This document shows positions 1 to 7,418 of a stretch of 17,813 nucleotides of DNA, piece after piece. Source of the stretch: Acidimicrobiales bacterium (GTDB lineage Bacteria; Actinomycetota; Acidimicrobiia; Acidimicrobiales; Bog-793); assembly GCA_030037405.1 (NCBI GenBank), contig JASHRK010000294.1, positions 1 to 17,813 of the forward strand, in the 5' to 3' direction. The position numbers were made by a program, and so were the translations under genes. The notes beneath the pieces were generated by a model that saw only the letters and a list, made by a program, of their open reading frames with translations, did no database searches and was not told the DNA's origin. Within the stretch, counting starts at the first letter, position 1, and every line of letters starts with the position of its first letter.

Positions 1-174
1 CATCGCCGACCATCGGATCATCTCGAGGTCGAGCGCCCTGTCCAGCCGCCACCAGATGAGCTCGAGGATCTCGGCGAAGTTGGCGGGTGCCCGGGGCGGC
101 GCCGGCATCCCCCGTGCCAGCGTCGAGTAGAGGTGGTGGTGCCCGCAGACAAGACCCGGCGTCGTCGCAGTCAT
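1..174 (-). CDS. ssnA: SsnA-family amidohydrolase, 5' part (runs off the left edge)
   Basis: The first 58 residues of a metal-dependent amidohydrolase are visible, starting at the ATG at 174-172 and continuing past the window edge. They contain TPGLVCGHHHLYSTLARGMP followed by an IWWRLDRALDLEMIRWSA segment. I recognise these as the start of the TIM-barrel domain of SsnA, with the HxH metal motif in GHHH at about residues 11-14. SsnA is a putative aminohydrolase encoded beside ygfM and xdhD in E. coli, the same neighbours as here. SsnA proteins normally carry some 55-60 residues of beta-sandwich before this point. The frame upstream of the ATG stays open for at least 30 codons but shows no such sequence, so the gene appears to start directly at the barrel. 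No clear Shine-Dalgarno sequence is visible. The substrate is unknown; a deaminase or ring hydrolase acting on a purine-derived compound is an inference from context. Confidence 0.8.
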   Translation of the reverse strand, partial: MTATTPGLVCGHHHLYSTLARGMPAPPRAPANFAEILELIWWRLDRALDLEMIRWSAM

Positions 175-261
175 GGGCTCTGACGTTACAAGTCCGGCCT
201 TCTCGACGACAGAGCCCTTCGGCCCTAGGCGGGACGAGGCTCTTGCGCCATATTCAGCCAC
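175..261. promoter_or_regulatory. Divergent control region between ssnA-like and ygfM-like genes
   Basis: This 87-bp gap must hold the promoters of both divergent transcripts. TATTCA at 251-256 lies 5 bases before the ATG at 262, the position expected of a -10 box for a leaderless ygfM transcript. On the minus strand TGTAAC (190-185) is a weak -10 candidate for the amidohydrolase. No convincing -35 hexamer is seen for either. GGGCTCT (175-181) and AGAGCCC (211-217) form a spaced inverted repeat. The 10-mer CCTAGGGCCG lies in the middle on the minus strand (229-220). The boxes are read by eye and are not proven. Confidence 0.45.
220..229 (-). promoter_or_regulatory. Candidate operator half-site, copy 1 of a shared 10-mer
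   Basis: Read on the minus strand this is CCTAGGGCCG, identical to positions 13111-13120 on the plus strand. Both copies lie in divergent intergenic regions of the same catabolic locus. Here it is followed by AAGGGCTCT, giving an imperfect inverted repeat; at the second site the arms are perfect. A common repressor or activator binding both is an inference. Confidence 0.35.
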
Positions 262-1023
262 ATGGAGCGAGTTCTCGCCTACGCGAGGCCAACGACCGTG
301 GAAGCCGCTCTCGCCCTCCTCGAGCGCCCGCGCGCCATCGCCGTCGGCGGTGGGACGAGCGTCGTAGCCGACCTGCTCGGCGGCTCGAGCCGCCAGCAGC
401 ACGAGATCGTCGACCTGCAGGCGCTCGGACTCGATCGGATCGAGCGAAGGGGCGGAGGCGGGCTCGACATCGGGGCGACGGTCACCCTGCAGCAGCTGGT
501 GGACTCGGGTGACGTGCCGGCGGTGATCCGCGAGGCGGCGCGGCGCGAGCGACCGAGCACGTTGCGGAACCAGGCGACCCTTGGTGGGATCGTGGCGACC
601 GGCGAGCCCGACAGCGAGCTGATTGCCGCCCTCCTCGCCCACGACGCTGCCGTCACGATCGCGACGAAAGGCGTCACGCCGGGTCACCTCCGCCACGCCT
701 TGGTGAAGGTGCTGGACGAGATGCTGCCTCTCACCGGAGCCCACCTCGTCACGACCGTCTCGATCGACACGAGGGGCAAGAGCGCCGCCTTCCGTACGGG
801 ACGCACGGAGGCCGACCGGCCCATCGTCGCCGCCGTCGCCCGCGTGACGCCGGAGGGCACGAGCCGGCTCGCCCTCTGCGGCGTCGGTGACCGTCCTGTT
901 CTCATAGGCGGCCTCGAAGAAGTGACCGAGCTCGAGCCGCCAGGTGACTTCCGCGGCTCGCCCGACTACCGCCGGGCGCTCGCGGCCGTGCTTGCCCGTC
1001 GCGCCTTGCAGGAGGTGTCGTGA
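262..1023 (+). CDS. ygfM: YgfM-like FAD-binding subunit of a molybdenum hydroxylase
   Basis: This 253-residue protein belongs to the FAD-binding subunit family of molybdenum hydroxylases (CoxM/XdhB type), which pass electrons from the molybdenum centre to an acceptor. The FAD-loop motif AVGGGTSV is at residues 27-34 and RNQATLGGIVATGEPDSE at about 102-119. The length is shorter than usual for XDH FAD subunits (about 285-295) but close to E. coli YgfM. The RNQ-TLGG wording and the C-terminal GSPDYRRALAAVLARRAL also resemble YgfM rather than the pucC paralogue further along. The ATG at 262 lacks a good Shine-Dalgarno, so a leaderless transcript is plausible. The stop overlaps the start of the next gene, which encodes the expected partner XdhD. 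YgfM and XdhD are known mainly as uncharacterised proteins (called putative selenate reductase subunits in family models), so a purine-derived substrate is inferred from neighbours. Confidence 0.85.
   Translation: MERVLAYARPTTVEAALALLERPRAIAVGGGTSVVADLLGGSSRQQHEIVDLQALGLDRIERRGGGGLDIGATVTLQQLVDSGDVPAVIREAARRERPSTLRNQATLGGIVATGEPDSELIAALLAHDAAVTIATKGVTPGHLRHALVKVLDEMLPLTGAHLVTTVSIDTRGKSAAFRTGRTEADRPIVAAVARVTPEGTSRLALCGVGDRPVLIGGLEEVTELEPPGDFRGSPDYRRALAAVLARRALQEVS
1010..1016 (+). promoter_or_regulatory. Ribosome binding site that sets the xdhD start
   Basis: AGGAGGT lies 6 bases before ATG 1023-1025 but only 3 before the overlapping in-frame GTG at 1020-1022. The spacing favours the ATG. It sits inside the end of ygfM, with the stop and start overlapping as TGATG, a layout typical of translational coupling. 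Confidence 0.65.
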
Positions 1024-3977
1024 TGGAGATCTCGATCGACCTGAACGGCGCCGGGCGAAAGGTCGAGGTAGGCCTCGACGAGTCGCTCCTTCGCCTCCTT
1101 CGCCGGCTCGGCTGCCTGAGCGTCCGGTACGGCTCCTCGACGGGCGAGACCGGTGCTGCCGCCGTCCTCGTCGACGGAGACCTCGTCTCCGCGGAGGTCA
1201 TGCTGGCGGTGCAAGCAGACGGGCACCGCGTCGAGACGCTCGAGTCCCTCGACCCCGGCACGGCCGAGCTGCACCCGATCCAGCAGGCGTTCGTCGAGAC
1301 CGGCGCCCTCCAGGGCGGCTACTCGGCCGGAGCCATGGTGCTCGCCACGAAGGCTCTCCTCGAACGCCGGCCCGACCCGAGCGACGAGGAGATCCGCGAC
1401 GCTCTCTCGGGCATCCTCGATCGCGAGACGGGGTACGTGAAGGTCCTCGAAGCCGTCCGGCGCGCCGCCGCCCTGCTGCACGGCGAGAAACCCCCACCGC
1501 TCGCTCCTCTCGTCCTCGAGCCGCTCACGACCTCACCCACGACACGAAGAGGCGATCTCGACGGAGAGGAGAGCGTCTCTCCGGCAGCCCCGCGGCTCGT
1601 CCCCTCGGTCGACGTGCCCCCGATGGCTGTCGTCGGCAAGCCGGAGAGGAAGGTGGACGCCCTCAGGATGGTGAAGGGTCACGAGGCTTTCGCCGACGAC
1701 GTCGAGCTCCGCGGCCTCCTGCACGCGAAGATCCTGAGGAGCCCTTACGCCCATGCCCGTATCCGCTCGATCGACGACTCGGCGGCCCGGGCCCTGCCTG
1801 GCGTCCACGCCGTCCTGCACTACGGCAACACGGCCAGGGTGAAGTATGCCTCCGGCGGCCAGAGCTGGCCCAACCCTAAGCCCTACGACCAGGTGAGCTT
1901 CGACGACAAGGTCCGCCACGTGGGGGATCGCGTCGCCGCCGTCGCCGCCGAGTCGCCTGAGATCGCCGAGGAGGCCTGTCGCCTCCTCAAGGTGACCTAC
2001 GACGTGCTGCCGCCCGTGCTGAGCGCCAAGGAGGCGATCGCTCCCGGCGCACCCGTCGTCCACGACGAGCCCGACACGGAGGGCATCTACGACGCCTCCC
2101 GCAATCTGAGCCACCACATCGAGGGCCAGACCGTCCCCGACGACGAGCTGGCCGAGGCCTTCGCGCGAGCAGACCGCATCTTCGAGGAGACCTTCTCCGT
2201 CCAGGCGGTCCAGCACTGCCCGATCGAGCCACACGTCGCCGTCGGGTGGCTCGACGGGGACGAGCGCCTCGTCATCCGCACGTCGAACCAGGTCCCGTTC
2301 CACACCCGGCGGATGCTGTCACCGCTCCTCGCCCTCCCCGTCAAGAGCATCCGGGTGATCAAGCCGAGGATCGGCGGCGGTTTCGGATCGAAACAGGAGA
2401 TGGTCATCGAGGACGTCGTCGGCCACCTCGTCCTCGCCACGGGCCGGCCGGTCCGTCTCGAGCTCACCCGCGAGGAGGAATTCGTCTCCACCCGCCGCCG
2501 CCACTCCCAGACGCTCACCTTCCGCACAGGGGTGTCTTCGGACGGCAAGCTCGTGGCGCAGGACTTGAGCGTGCTGGCTGACACCGGCGCCTACGGCACG
2601 CACGGTTTCACGGTCCAGTCGCTCACCGGCCAGCGCGGCCTCTCCCAGTACAACTGCCCAGCCAAGCGGTTTCGCTGCGACGTCGCCTATACGAACCGCC
2701 CGGTCGCCGGCGCCTTCCGTGGCTACGGCGCTCCGCAGGCTCTCTTCGCCCTCGAGTCGCATCTCGACGACATCGCCCGGCAGCTCGGGATCGATCCGGT
2801 CGAGCTCCGCAGGAGGAACTGGGTTCGCTCCGGCGACCCTCTCGACATCGTGCCGCGCCTTGGAGAACGCGGGGCGGTCGAGGAGGTGCGGCCGGAGGAC
2901 ATCCCCCGAATCGGCAGCTGTGGCCTCGCCGAGTGCGTCGCCCAGGGGCTCGTGGCGATCGGATGGGAGCGGCGGGGCGACCCGTCTTGGTCCCGGCCGC
3001 CCGGCCGCCCGAGCATCCGCCGGGGGATCGGGATGGGCCTCGCCATGCAGGGGTCGGGCATCCCGCTCGTCGACATGGGCGCCGCCTCGATCAAGATGAA
3101 CGACGACGGCTCGTTCAACCTGCTGGCCGGTGCCGCCGACATCGGCACCGGCGCCGACACCGCCCTCGCCCAGATCGCCGCCGAGGTCCTCGGCGTCACC
3201 CCGGCTGACATCGTCGTCTACTCGGGGGACACCGACGTGACCCCCTTCGACGTCGGCGCCTACGCCTCGAGCACCACCTATGTCTCGGGCATGGCCGTGA
3301 AGAAGGCGGCGGAGGCCGCCCGCGAGCGCATCGTCGCACGGGCCGCCAGGCTCCTCGGGGTCGAGGATGCCTGCGAGATCCACCTACGCGACCATCACGC
3401 CGTCGGGGCGGACGGGCGGTCCATCAGCCTCGAGAAGATCGCCCTCAACGCCCTCCACACAGAGGACCAGGAGCAGATCATCGGCACCGCCTCGCACGTC
3501 TCGCCCGACTCCCCGGCGCCCTTTGCGGCCCAGTTCGCCGAGGTGGAGGTGGACGTCGAGACGGGCCAGGTCACCGTGGAGAAGGTCGTGACGGCCGTCG
3601 ACTGCGGCGTCGCCGTCAACCCGCTCGGCGCCAGCGGGCAGGTGGAAGGGGCCGTGGCGCAGGCCCTCGGCTACGCCCTCACAGAGGAGCTCGTGCTCGA
3701 CGACCATGGACGGCCGCTCAACGCCCGTTTCGGCCCCTACTGGATCCTCCGCTCCGACGACGCGCCGCCACAGGAGGTCATCCTCGTCGAGACGATGGAG
3801 CCGAGCGGCCCCTTCGGGGCGAAGTCGGTCGGCGAGGTGGCCATCGACTCGGTCGCTCCAGCCGTCCGCAACGCCGTTCTCGACGCCACGGGCGTCGCCA
3901 TCGACGAGCTGCCGCTCACGCCCGAGCGCGTTTGGCGGGCACTTCAGACCTCGTCAGCCGGAGATGCAGATGTGTGA
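1023..3977 (+). CDS. xdhD: XdhD-like fused molybdopterin oxidoreductase with a cysteine-free [2Fe-2S]-like domain
   Basis: This 984-residue protein fuses a [2Fe-2S]-type domain (about 1-150), a linker (about 155-205) and a large molybdopterin-binding subunit (about 205-980). Molybdenum-site motifs are IGGGFGSKQE (about 450-459), GAFRGYGAPQ (563-572) and GPFGAKSVGE (about 929-938), the last ending in the expected catalytic Glu. The N-terminal domain keeps the family framework (VLVDG, LHPIQQAFVETGALQ, EEIRDALSG, TGYVKVLEAV). All eight positions that are cysteine in the canonical PucE of this window are replaced: S38, T43, A46, E58, G98, S101, D133 and E135. The domain's only cysteine, C31, is not a ligand position. 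From memory E. coli XdhD (YgfN) is similarly depleted, and GGQSWPNPKPYD followed by VRHVGDRVAAVAAES matches it closely. YgfM, encoded upstream with a stop/start overlap, is the likely FAD partner. How electrons pass without clusters is unclear. The substrate is unknown; calling it xanthine dehydrogenase would be unsafe. Confidence 0.88.
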   Translation: MEISIDLNGAGRKVEVGLDESLLRLLRRLGCLSVRYGSSTGETGAAAVLVDGDLVSAEVMLAVQADGHRVETLESLDPGTAELHPIQQAFVETGALQGGYSAGAMVLATKALLERRPDPSDEEIRDALSGILDRETGYVKVLEAVRRAAALLHGEKPPPLAPLVLEPLTTSPTTRRGDLDGEESVSPAAPRLVPSVDVPPMAVVGKPERKVDALRMVKGHEAFADDVELRGLLHAKILRSPYAHARIRSIDDSAARALPGVHAVLHYGNTARVKYASGGQSWPNPKPYDQVSFDDKVRHVGDRVAAVAAESPEIAEEACRLLKVTYDVLPPVLSAKEAIAPGAPVVHDEPDTEGIYDASRNLSHHIEGQTVPDDELAEAFARADRIFEETFSVQAVQHCPIEPHVAVGWLDGDERLVIRTSNQVPFHTRRMLSPLLALPVKSIRVIKPRIGGGFGSKQEMVIEDVVGHLVLATGRPVRLELTREEEFVSTRRRHSQTLTFRTGVSSDGKLVAQDLSVLADTGAYGTHGFTVQSLTGQRGLSQYNCPAKRFRCDVAYTNRPVAGAFRGYGAPQALFALESHLDDIARQLGIDPVELRRRNWVRSGDPLDIVPRLGERGAVEEVRPEDIPRIGSCGLAECVAQGLVAIGWERRGDPSWSRPPGRPSIRRGIGMGLAMQGSGIPLVDMGAASIKMNDDGSFNLLAGAADIGTGADTALAQIAAEVLGVTPADIVVYSGDTDVTPFDVGAYASSTTYVSGMAVKKAAEAARERIVARAARLLGVEDACEIHLRDHHAVGADGRSISLEKIALNALHTEDQEQIIGTASHVSPDSPAPFAAQFAEVEVDVETGQVTVEKVVTAVDCGVAVNPLGASGQVEGAVAQALGYALTEELVLDDHGRPLNARFGPYWILRSDDAPPQEVILVETMEPSGPFGAKSVGEVAIDSVAPAVRNAVLDATGVAIDELPLTPERVWRALQTSSAGDADV

Positions 3978-4058
3978 CTTTCGACCCTGTCCCGCAAAAA
4001 GGAACCGGCTGATACTGCGTAGACCGGGCTCGTGCCCCTGCACCCGAAGGGAGCTGTC
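3978..4058 (+). promoter_or_regulatory. Gap between xdhD and the permease gene, possible internal promoter
   Basis: This 81-bp gap is the longest spacing within the plus-strand array. It contains GATACT at 4011-4016, which could serve as a -10 box for the permease and deaminase genes, but no -35 hexamer at normal spacing is visible. No hairpin followed by a T-run was seen. Read-through from xdhD is equally possible. Confidence 0.25.
4046..4053 (+). promoter_or_regulatory. Ribosome binding site that sets the permease start
   Basis: GAAGGGAG ends 5 bases before ATG 4059-4061. The longer frame opens at GTG 4032, upstream of this site and without a Shine-Dalgarno sequence of its own. I therefore place the start at 4059. 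Confidence 0.65.
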
Positions 4059-5699
4059 ATGGCCGAGATGAGAGACGAGAAGCCTGAGAGATCGCCCCGA
4101 CGGTCAGATCGCTCCCGCATGTCCGCCGTCCACGGCCGCGTCGTGCCCATCGTCGAGGGCGCGACGGAGAGCGCAGAGGGTTACGGCGCCGGTCAGCTCG
4201 AGCAACGCGGCATCGAGCTGATCCCCGAGAGCAACCGCAACATGAGGCCCTCCGGGCTCTTCTGGCTGTGGTCGGGTGCGATCTGGAACGTCGAGTTCCT
4301 CGTCTACGGAGCTCTCATCGTCTCCTTCGGCCTCTCCTTCTACCAGGCGGTCGCCGCCATCCTCATCGGCAACATCTTCTACGTCCTTCTCGGCTACGCG
4401 AGCCTTGCCGGGCCTGAGACCGGCACGACGGCGTTCATGGTGAGCCGGGCGCCCTTCGGGAGAAACGGCAACCGCGTGCCCTCGCTCTTCAACTGGATCA
4501 CCCAGGTCGGCTTCGAGATCGAGGGAATCGTCATCGTCGTCCTGATCGTGCTCGGCATGTTCGCGAGGGAGGGCGCATCCGTCGCGACCTGGGGCAAGGC
4601 GCTCATCATCGTCGCCGCCGTGATCGTCCAGTTCGTCATGCCCTTCCTCGGTCACGCCACCATCAAGACGGTCCTTCGCTACCTCTCCTACGTCTTCATC
4701 GTCCTCTTCGCCATCATGGCGATCCTCGTCATCCCGAAGGCGCACCTGAGCGCCTTGCACGGGGCGCACACGACCTGGTGGCTGTGGACAACCGGGCTGG
4801 TGCTCATCGTCTCGGCAGGCGGCCTCGGCTGGACCGAGAACGCCGCCGACTACTCCCGCTACCTGCCGCGGGAGACCTCGAAGGCGAAGACGTTCTGGGC
4901 GGCCACGCTCGGAGGAGCGATCCCTTCGGTCCTCCTCGAGCTGCTCGGCGCCACCGCCTTTCTCATCAGCAAGAACTTCGCCAGCTTCGGGACGCAGTCG
5001 CACGTGATGACAGGCCTGCCGGGAGCCTTCGGCTTCGCCAGCTGGTTCTTCTGGCCCTTCATGATCCTCGCGCTCCCCCAGCTGTTCTCGATCAACACCA
5101 TCGACATGTACTCCTCCGGGGTCACCCTGCAGGCGATCGGGCTGAAGGTGAAGAGGTGGACATGCGTCCTCATCGACACCGTGGTGAGCGGTGCCGTCAC
5201 GGCCCTCGTGATCTTCAGGGGCAACTTCTACACCGACCTGTCCGGCTTCCTCGACTACATCGTGGTCTGGCTCGGAGCCTGGTTCGGCGTCTTCGCCGTC
5301 GACTACCTGCTGCGCCGGGGACGGTACGACCGGAGGTCTCTCGCCGCCCAGCGGGGAGGGATCTACTGGCGCAACGGAGGTCTCAACTGGAAGGCGCTTC
5401 TCGCCCTCTTCGCCGGCATGTTCGCCGCAATGATGTGGATCGACGCCGCCTTCTACGTCCCCTCCTACTCCTCACCGCTCTCCAACGCGACCCACGGTGC
5501 CGACTTGAGCTGGATCTTCGGGATGCTCGTGGCAGCCGCCATCTACTTCGTCCTCTCCTACGGATCCGTGAGGCGCGAGAGCAGGGAGACGGCTGAGACG
5601 CCCGACACGGCTGAGAGGCACGAGACGCCCGAGGCGCTCGAGACGGCCGACGCGAGCCCGATGAAGGCTCCGGACCGAGGACGCGATGTCGAGGCGTAG
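4059..5699 (+). CDS. NCS1-family nucleobase/allantoin-type permease
   Basis: This 546-residue inner-membrane transporter belongs to the nucleobase:cation symporter-1 family (cytosine, purine, allantoin and hydantoin permeases). A hydrophilic N-terminus of about 60 residues leads into NRNMRPSGLFWLWSGAIWNV, the typical NCS1 entry to helix 1. The family loop after helix 2 (GPETGTTAFMVSRAPFGRNG) and about 12 hydrophobic segments follow, including the GWTENAADYSRYLPRE region. The start at ATG 4059 is chosen for the GAAGGGAG site just before it; the frame could extend to GTG 4032 (555 aa). The C-terminal tail is hydrophilic and rich in E, T, A and P. The last 14 bases overlap the adenine deaminase gene, as permease and deaminase pair in codB-codA. 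That suggests import of adenine or another purine base, but NCS1 specificity cannot be read reliably from sequence; allantoin, hydantoin or hypoxanthine are alternatives. Confidence 0.9.
   Translation: MAEMRDEKPERSPRRSDRSRMSAVHGRVVPIVEGATESAEGYGAGQLEQRGIELIPESNRNMRPSGLFWLWSGAIWNVEFLVYGALIVSFGLSFYQAVAAILIGNIFYVLLGYASLAGPETGTTAFMVSRAPFGRNGNRVPSLFNWITQVGFEIEGIVIVVLIVLGMFAREGASVATWGKALIIVAAVIVQFVMPFLGHATIKTVLRYLSYVFIVLFAIMAILVIPKAHLSALHGAHTTWWLWTTGLVLIVSAGGLGWTENAADYSRYLPRETSKAKTFWAATLGGAIPSVLLELLGATAFLISKNFASFGTQSHVMTGLPGAFGFASWFFWPFMILALPQLFSINTIDMYSSGVTLQAIGLKVKRWTCVLIDTVVSGAVTALVIFRGNFYTDLSGFLDYIVVWLGAWFGVFAVDYLLRRGRYDRRSLAAQRGGIYWRNGGLNWKALLALFAGMFAAMMWIDAAFYVPSYSSPLSNATHGADLSWIFGMLVAAAIYFVLSYGSVRRESRETAETPDTAERHETPEALETADASPMKAPDRGRDVEA
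5586..5651 (+). repeat. Degenerate ETAETP-type repeat in the permease tail
   Basis: Imperfect copies of GAGACGGCTGAGACGCCCGA run through this stretch. They encode the tail sequence ETAETPDTAERHETPEALET after the last membrane segment. It looks like a small coding repeat generated by slippage. No function is assigned. Confidence 0.5.
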
Positions 5700-7410
5700 A
5701 GGCGGCCCGGAGCTCCTGGCGGTCGCGAGAGGCGACGCTCCTGCCGACCTGCTGTTGAAGGGCGCGAGGGTCTTCTCGCCTGCAACCCGTGAGTGGATCG
5801 AGACCGACCTCGCCGTCCATGGCAGCCAGATCGCCGGCTTCGGGCCCCGCGATGCCCGCCAGGTCCTGGAGCTCTCCGGTGCTTTTCTCACTCCCGGGTT
5901 CATCGACGCCCACATGCACTTGGAGTCGACGAAGCTCTGGGTGGACGAGTTCGTCCGAACGGTCCTGCCCCACGGTACGACGGCCGTCGCGGCCGATCCG
6001 CACGAGATCGCCAACGTCTTCGGCATCCCGGGCATCGCCGCCCTCCACGCCGCGGCAGCAGAGCTGCCCTTCCTCTTCGGCATCTCCGCTTCGAGCTGCG
6101 TGCCGGCATCGGCCTTCGAGAGCCCCGGGGCGGAGCTGGGCCCGGTCGAGGTGGCTTCGGTCCTCGAGCACTACGACGCCATCGGGCTCGCCGAGGTGAT
6201 GAACTTCCCCGGCGTCGTGAAGGGCGAGCCGGAGGTTATCGCCAAGATCGCTGCGGCCGGTCGCCTCCCGGTCGACGGCCACGCCCCCGGTCTCTCCGGC
6301 CGGCAGCTCGACGCCTACCTCGCTGCCGGCGTCGAGTCCGACCACGAGTGCACCACCATCGAGGAGGCCGAGGAGAAACGCCGCAAATCGATGTGGATCT
6401 TCATCCGCGAAGGCTCGGCCTCGCGCAACCTCGCAGCCTTGATACCGACCGTTCTCCGGCACGGGACCGAGCGCGTAGCACTCTGCACAGACGACCGGGA
6501 GCCGCACACTCTTCTCGGTGCCGGCCACGTCAACGACTGCGTCCGCCTCGCCGTCGCCTCGGGCGTCGCCATAGAGGACGCCCTCGTGCTCGCCACGAGC
6601 AATCCCGCCTCGTATCACGGCTTCGACCACCTGGGGTGGCTCGCTCCCGGCTACCAGGCCGACATCCTCTGCTTCGAGGACCTCTCGAGCCTCGAGCCGA
6701 GCCGGGTCTGGCAGGCCGGCAGGCTCGTCGCCCGGGAGGGATCCGTCGTGCCGGGAGCAGTCCCGAGCCGTCCGGCGCCGGCCTTCATGCGCGGGTCGGT
6801 CCACCTCGAGACCCCGCCCTCCGCCGCAGAGCTCGACCGCCCTGTCCCGGCCTCGGGGCGGGCACGCGTGATCGGTGTCGAGGAGCACTCCCTCACGACG
6901 GCCGACCTCGTCCTCGACGTCACCGACTGGGCGAGCGAGGTGGCACGCATCGGCGTCGTCGAGCGCCACCACCGCACGGGCCGGATCGGGCTCGGCTACG
7001 TGCACGGCTTCGGGCTGCGCCGTGGAGCGATCGCCTCGACAGTCGCCCACGACGCCCACAACTGCATGGTCGTCGGGGCCATCGGCCGGGACGGACCTGC
7101 CGACATGGCGGCCGCTGTCGCACGCCTTGCCGAGCTCGGGGGCGGCCAGGTCGCTCTCCTCGACGGGAGGGTGCTTGCCGAGGTGGCCCTCCCCATCGGC
7201 GGCCTCATGAGCGACCTGCCCGCAGCCGAGGTCGCCCGGGCCGCCGCCCGGCTCGACGATGTCGCTGCAAGCGCCCTTGGCGTGAGCGTGGCGGCGCCGT
7301 TCATGCAGCTGTCGTTTCTCGGGTTGTCCGTGCTCCCGGCGCTCAGGCTCACCGACAGGGGGCTCGTCGACGTCAACAGCTTCTCCATCGTCGACGTCGC
7401 CGGAGCCTAA
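5686..7410 (+). CDS. ade: Adenine deaminase
   Basis: This 574-residue amidohydrolase converts adenine to hypoxanthine and ammonia (EC 3.5.4.2). Family motifs are in order: TPGFIDAHMHLEST (metal ligands H76, H78), ADPHEIANVFGIPG (about 103-116), GLAEVMNFPGVVKGEPE (E170), VDGHAPGLSG (H199), SDHECTT (H220), FIREGSASRNL (about 239-249) and CTDDREPH (D269). The C-terminal domain characteristic of bacterial Ade, with the HDAHNC segment, is also present, and the length suits the family. The ATG at 5686 has a GAGGA-type Shine-Dalgarno about 5 bases upstream and overlaps the permease gene by 14 bases. Its product hypoxanthine is a substrate of the xanthine dehydrogenase encoded immediately downstream, so permease, deaminase and dehydrogenase form a consistent uptake-to-urate path. 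Confidence 0.95.
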   Translation: MSRRRGGPELLAVARGDAPADLLLKGARVFSPATREWIETDLAVHGSQIAGFGPRDARQVLELSGAFLTPGFIDAHMHLESTKLWVDEFVRTVLPHGTTAVAADPHEIANVFGIPGIAALHAAAAELPFLFGISASSCVPASAFESPGAELGPVEVASVLEHYDAIGLAEVMNFPGVVKGEPEVIAKIAAAGRLPVDGHAPGLSGRQLDAYLAAGVESDHECTTIEEAEEKRRKSMWIFIREGSASRNLAALIPTVLRHGTERVALCTDDREPHTLLGAGHVNDCVRLAVASGVAIEDALVLATSNPASYHGFDHLGWLAPGYQADILCFEDLSSLEPSRVWQAGRLVAREGSVVPGAVPSRPAPAFMRGSVHLETPPSAAELDRPVPASGRARVIGVEEHSLTTADLVLDVTDWASEVARIGVVERHHRTGRIGLGYVHGFGLRRGAIASTVAHDAHNCMVVGAIGRDGPADMAAAVARLAELGGGQVALLDGRVLAEVALPIGGLMSDLPAAEVARAAARLDDVAASALGVSVAAPFMQLSFLGLSVLPALRLTDRGLVDVNSFSIVDVAGA

Positions 7411-7418
7411 AGTCCGCC

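Noticed and set aside
1023..1480. The cysteine loss read as a sequencing error or pseudogene
   Set aside because: All eight sites changed by clean substitutions within an uninterrupted frame with conserved surroundings, and a similar state is recalled for E. coli XdhD.
1023..3977. Annotation as a standard xanthine dehydrogenase with working [2Fe-2S] clusters
   Set aside because: All cluster cysteines are absent and the sequence follows the XdhD type; the canonical XDH of the locus is PucC-PucE-PucD.
5383..7059. A 558-codon minus-strand open frame
   Set aside because: It is antisense to the permease end and adenine deaminase, which have full family motifs; the frame itself shows no family and ends in an arginine-rich stretch.
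5793..7418. Long upstream extension of the PucC frame
   Set aside because: The extension underlies adenine deaminase in another frame and is arginine/proline-rich; FAD-subunit homology begins only after GTG 7419.
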